Below are positions 19,528-20,051 of a DNA stretch of 20,051 bases, piece by piece. Both the position numbers and the translations under genes were made by a program. Under the pieces are notes generated by a model. That model did not search any database and was not told the DNA's origin. It worked only from the letters and a program-made list of their open reading frames with translations. The stretch comes from a virus, in the IMG/VR virus record IMGVR_UViG_3300046467_002639, positions 1-20,051 of that record; one strand, given 5' to 3'. The stretch's first letter is position 1. Each line of letters begins with the position of its first letter.

Positions 19528-19814
19528 TGACTAAAGATGAACTCGTAGCACACGCTAAAAAGACATTTGGTGTTGAACTAAATAAAAAAAACAAATTGGT
19601 AGATCTTGAGGCTCAAGTAGCTGAACTAGAAGCCGCAGAAGAAACAGAAGAAGAAACAGAGATCTCTGATGGCAGAGGCGATCCGATTGCAGTTAAGGGA
19701 GCTAATGGATCTGTATTTCCCTGGACACCAAGCAAACACGAAGAATTTTGGACATTCATTTATGAATCATCTTCTTTATCAAAAGAAGAAAAAAAATCGT
19801 TGGGGTTAAAATAA
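19527..19814 (+). CDS. Small acidic protein with HeH/LEM-like N-terminus
   Basis: This 95-residue protein is coupled to the gene upstream by TAATG, with AAGGAAAAA ahead of it. Residues 1-34 (MTKDELVAHAKKTFGVELNK, KNKLVDLEAQVAEL) have the helix-extended loop-helix pattern 'T-DEL---A---GV-L-K----L---V--L' of HeH/SAP-type DNA-binding domains common in phage structural regions. An acidic linker (EAAEETEEETEISD) and a conserved-looking end (GDPIAVKGANGSVFPWTPSK then HEEFWTFIYE) follow. It sits between coat and connector genes, so it may be a minor head protein; this is inference. Confidence 0.7.
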   Translation: MTKDELVAHAKKTFGVELNKKNKLVDLEAQVAELEAAEETEEETEISDGRGDPIAVKGANGSVFPWTPSKHEEFWTFIYESSSLSKEEKKSLGLK

Positions 19815-19815
19815 A

Positions 19816-20051
19816 ATGGCAACAGTAAGAGTAATAGATTTAATTGATAGGGCAGAGAGCCTCCTACAGGACATAACCAATGTTCGCTGGGGACAGCAAG
19901 AGCTTTTAGACCATCTGAATGATGCTCAGAGAGAGATTGTTCTATTTAGACCAGACGCAAACCCGGTTAATGAAGCCTTCACCCTGGCACAAACATCAAA
20001 ACAAACACTTCCCTCAGCGGCACTAAGATTAATAGATGTTTATAAAAACGC
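19816..20051 (+). CDS. Partial DUF6682-like head-tail connector (adaptor) protein
   Basis: The gene begins at ATG 19816, one base after the previous stop, and runs off the right edge with about 78 residues visible. The N-terminus ATVRVIDLIDRAESLLQDIT, NVRWGQQELLDHLNDAQREI, LFRPDANPVNEAFTL and QTLPSAALRLIDVYKN follows the phage adaptor pattern (DUF6682) closely, where 'LL-D-TN-RWP--ELL-WLND-QREIV--RPDA' opens the protein. These proteins join the portal ring to the tail. The start is certain; the rest is outside the window. Confidence 0.85.
   Translation, partial: MATVRVIDLIDRAESLLQDITNVRWGQQELLDHLNDAQREIVLFRPDANPVNEAFTLAQTSKQTLPSAALRLIDVYKN

Noticed and set aside
1-20051. CRISPR array, insertion sequence or integrase attachment site
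   Set aside because: I saw no regularly spaced direct repeats, no transposase or integrase, and no tRNA fragment; the only clear tandem repeat is inside the gene at 6495-6782.

Overview
The window is about half of a tailed double-stranded DNA bacteriophage genome. It has no rRNA, tRNA or host metabolic genes. It is tightly packed with small overlapping ORFs, many joined by ATGA or TAATG overlaps. Base composition looks moderately AT-rich by eye (not computed). The head genes (terminase, a long portal, acidic scaffold, 286-residue coat, DUF6682-like connector) and several small conserved hypotheticals resemble those of uncultured marine short-tailed phages. The host and the podovirus morphology are inferences. 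No integrase, RNA polymerase or DNA polymerase lies in this part.

Layout. (1) Positions 1-3638 are a leftward early cluster: an ERF-family annealing protein, a YqaJ/lambda-type exonuclease, a small basic protein, a protein with an SSB-like C-terminal tail, a short hypothetical, a DUF1289 protein, and a partial possible OB-fold protein with its own promoter. (2) Positions 3639-3731 are a divergent control region with a palindrome. (3) Positions 3732-9715 are a rightward replication and accessory cluster: a winged-helix replication protein, a DnaB-type helicase, and then about 17 small genes including a Ref-like HNH nuclease, a protein with a J-domain-like HPD tail, a DUF6378 protein and a DUF551-like protein. 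(4) Positions 9708-11149 are a leftward cassette of five small hypothetical genes that meets the previous cluster tail to tail with an 8-base overlap. (5) Positions 11216 to the end are the rightward late region: a PD-(D/E)XK-type nuclease, a coiled-coil holin candidate, a DUF5675 protein, an HNH-like protein, the small and large terminase subunits, a small membrane protein, the portal, an overlapping small gene, the scaffold, the major coat protein, a strong terminator, two small proteins and the start of a head-tail connector.

How it works together. ERF, the exonuclease and the SSB-like protein look like an annealing-type recombination module that would act beside the DnaB helicase, with the Ref-like nuclease as a further recombination factor. 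The late region follows the usual order of lysis, packaging and head genes. Two leftward promoters carry 24-base imperfect palindromes of the form TTGT-N16-ACAA, which suggests one shared regulator. The most unusual non-coding piece is a roughly 160-base G-rich segment between the terminase genes that contains a textbook G-quadruplex motif and several short palindromes.
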